This document shows, piece by piece, positions 28,079-28,681 of a DNA stretch of 28,681 bases (its first letter is position 1; every line of letters begins with the position of its first letter). The stretch spans positions 1 to 28,681 of the IMG/VR virus record IMGVR_UViG_3300032316_000635, one strand, 5' to 3'. The position numbers and the translations under genes are program-made. The notes beneath the pieces are model-generated. The model ran no database searches. It had not been told where the DNA came from and saw nothing but the letters and a program-made list of their open reading frames with translations. This DNA is from a virus.

Positions 28079-28681
28079 ATGTATGAATACCAAGGGTGGT
28101 GGTTCCCAGATGCCGAATCACATTTTCCAAAGATGCTGAAGAAAAGCATAGACAAAGGCGGACCGGCTGAATATCAATATCAGGTGCGTGACCGTAGCAT
28201 GACACACGCTAAGAAGCGCGGTGTTGCACTGGACATCGGAGCCAATGTAGGGTTATGGAGTCGTGGTCTATGTAAAAACTTCCGCACTGTTGTGGCGTTT
28301 GAGCCAGTGGCCATGTTTCGTGAGTGTTTGATCCGTAATGTTGTTGCTGACAACTTACAGGTCAAAGACTTTGCACTGGGTGATAAACGCACACAGGCCA
28401 CCATGATCATCACAGAAGGCAACACCGGTCATACACACATTGATCCCGACACATTGGGCACAGGTGATACTGAAGTGTATCGATTAGATGATTTAGAATT
28501 AGATGAAGTAGACTATATCAAAATGGACTGCGAAGGTTACGAATATCGTATATTACAAGGTGCAGAACAAACTATCAAGCAATGTCGTCCAGTTGTGGTA
28601 GTAGAGCAAAAACCGCACGATGCCTACAGTGATCAGTATGGGCAACATGCTGCCATTGAACTCATGAAAAGTTGGGGCATG
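28079..28681 (+). CDS. FkbM-family methyltransferase, 3' end cut by window
   Basis: 201 codons are visible from the ATG at 28079, which is preceded by AAGGAG eight bases upstream. ALDIGANVGLWSR (51-63) is SAM-binding motif I. VVAFEPVAMFRECL follows (motif II with Glu). YIKMDCEGYEYRILQGAE is the FkbM signature strand. VVVVEQKPH comes near the edge. FkbM enzymes O-methylate sugars or other hydroxyls; here it follows glycosyltransferases, which suggests methylation of the same glycan. The C-terminus is outside the window. Confidence 0.9.
   Translation, partial: MYEYQGWWFPDAESHFPKMLKKSIDKGGPAEYQYQVRDRSMTHAKKRGVALDIGANVGLWSRGLCKNFRTVVAFEPVAMFRECLIRNVVADNLQVKDFALGDKRTQATMIITEGNTGHTHIDPDTLGTGDTEVYRLDDLELDEVDYIKMDCEGYEYRILQGAEQTIKQCRPVVVVEQKPHDAYSDQYGQHAAIELMKSWGM

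Noticed and set aside
1-28681. The window as host chromosome with a prophage
   Set aside because: Apart from iscU every gene is phage-like or accessory, with no housekeeping genes, integrase or attachment sites; a virulent T4-like genome fits better.

Overview
The window looks like part of a T4-like tailed phage (myovirus type, Caudoviricetes) from an aquatic habitat. Recognisable T4-type replication and recombination genes are present: a DnaB-family helicase like gp41, a zinc-finger/TOPRIM primase like gp61, and the UvsW helicase. They sit with structural genes, T4-late-type TATAAATA motifs, overlapping ATGA gene junctions and almost no intergenic space. The mix of small conserved unknowns, N-terminal-twitch radical SAM proteins, glycosyltransferases and an FkbM methyltransferase recalls marine and freshwater T4-like phages (cyanophage/pelagimyovirus type). 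The near-consensus sigma-70 promoters and an IscU of proteobacterial type suggest a proteobacterial host with an ISC system; that host call is inference.

Layout. (1) 1-172: 5' end of an iscU gene on the minus strand behind a perfect TTGACA-N17-TATAAT promoter. (2) 172-6138, minus: structural or late genes of mostly unknown function, a small coiled-coil/membrane protein, and a 640-residue protein combining a Pol-beta-type nucleotidyltransferase signature with a KxDG ligase-like region. (3) 6170-7870, plus: a repetitive tail-fibre-like protein, converging on (4) 7867-10276, minus: helicase and primase. (5) 10315-11394, minus: a baseplate/fibre-like protein; 11415-11792, plus: a small conserved protein. 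(6) 11767-20425, minus: one long chain that starts at uvsW and runs through an SGNH hydrolase, conserved unknowns, two radical SAM proteins, a zinc-finger protein, a virion-like small protein, an unknown AT-rich gene and a miniature DnaE-like protein. Most junctions are ATGA or TAATG overlaps. (7) 20471-21908, plus: an AT-rich pair encoding a 2OG-Fe(II) oxygenase-like protein and a short PLP-dependent aminotransferase-like protein. (8) 21928-24088, minus: a three-hairpin terminator block, then small early genes and an AAA+ ATPase. Four of these transcription units share nearly the same promoter cassette. (9) 24166-28681, both strands: a glycan module with two GT-A proteins, two related GT-B/capsule-type proteins, a GT25 protein and a truncated FkbM methyltransferase.

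Regulation readable from the sequence. Early genes use host-type promoters (consensus -35, 17-bp spacer, near-consensus -10), in one cluster with an extended -10. Late genes have TATAAATA or CATAAATA. At least four genes have their promoter box only 5-6 nt before the start codon, so they are probably transcribed as leaderless mRNAs.

Working idea (inference). The phage carries two radical SAM enzymes that need 4Fe-4S clusters, and also its own Fe-S scaffold, IscU. The radical SAM, oxygenase, aminotransferase, esterase and glycosyltransferase genes look like interchangeable accessory cargo between conserved replication and structural genes. No stretch of more than about 150 bases lacks a gene, and I saw no tRNA, insertion sequence, CRISPR array or integrase.
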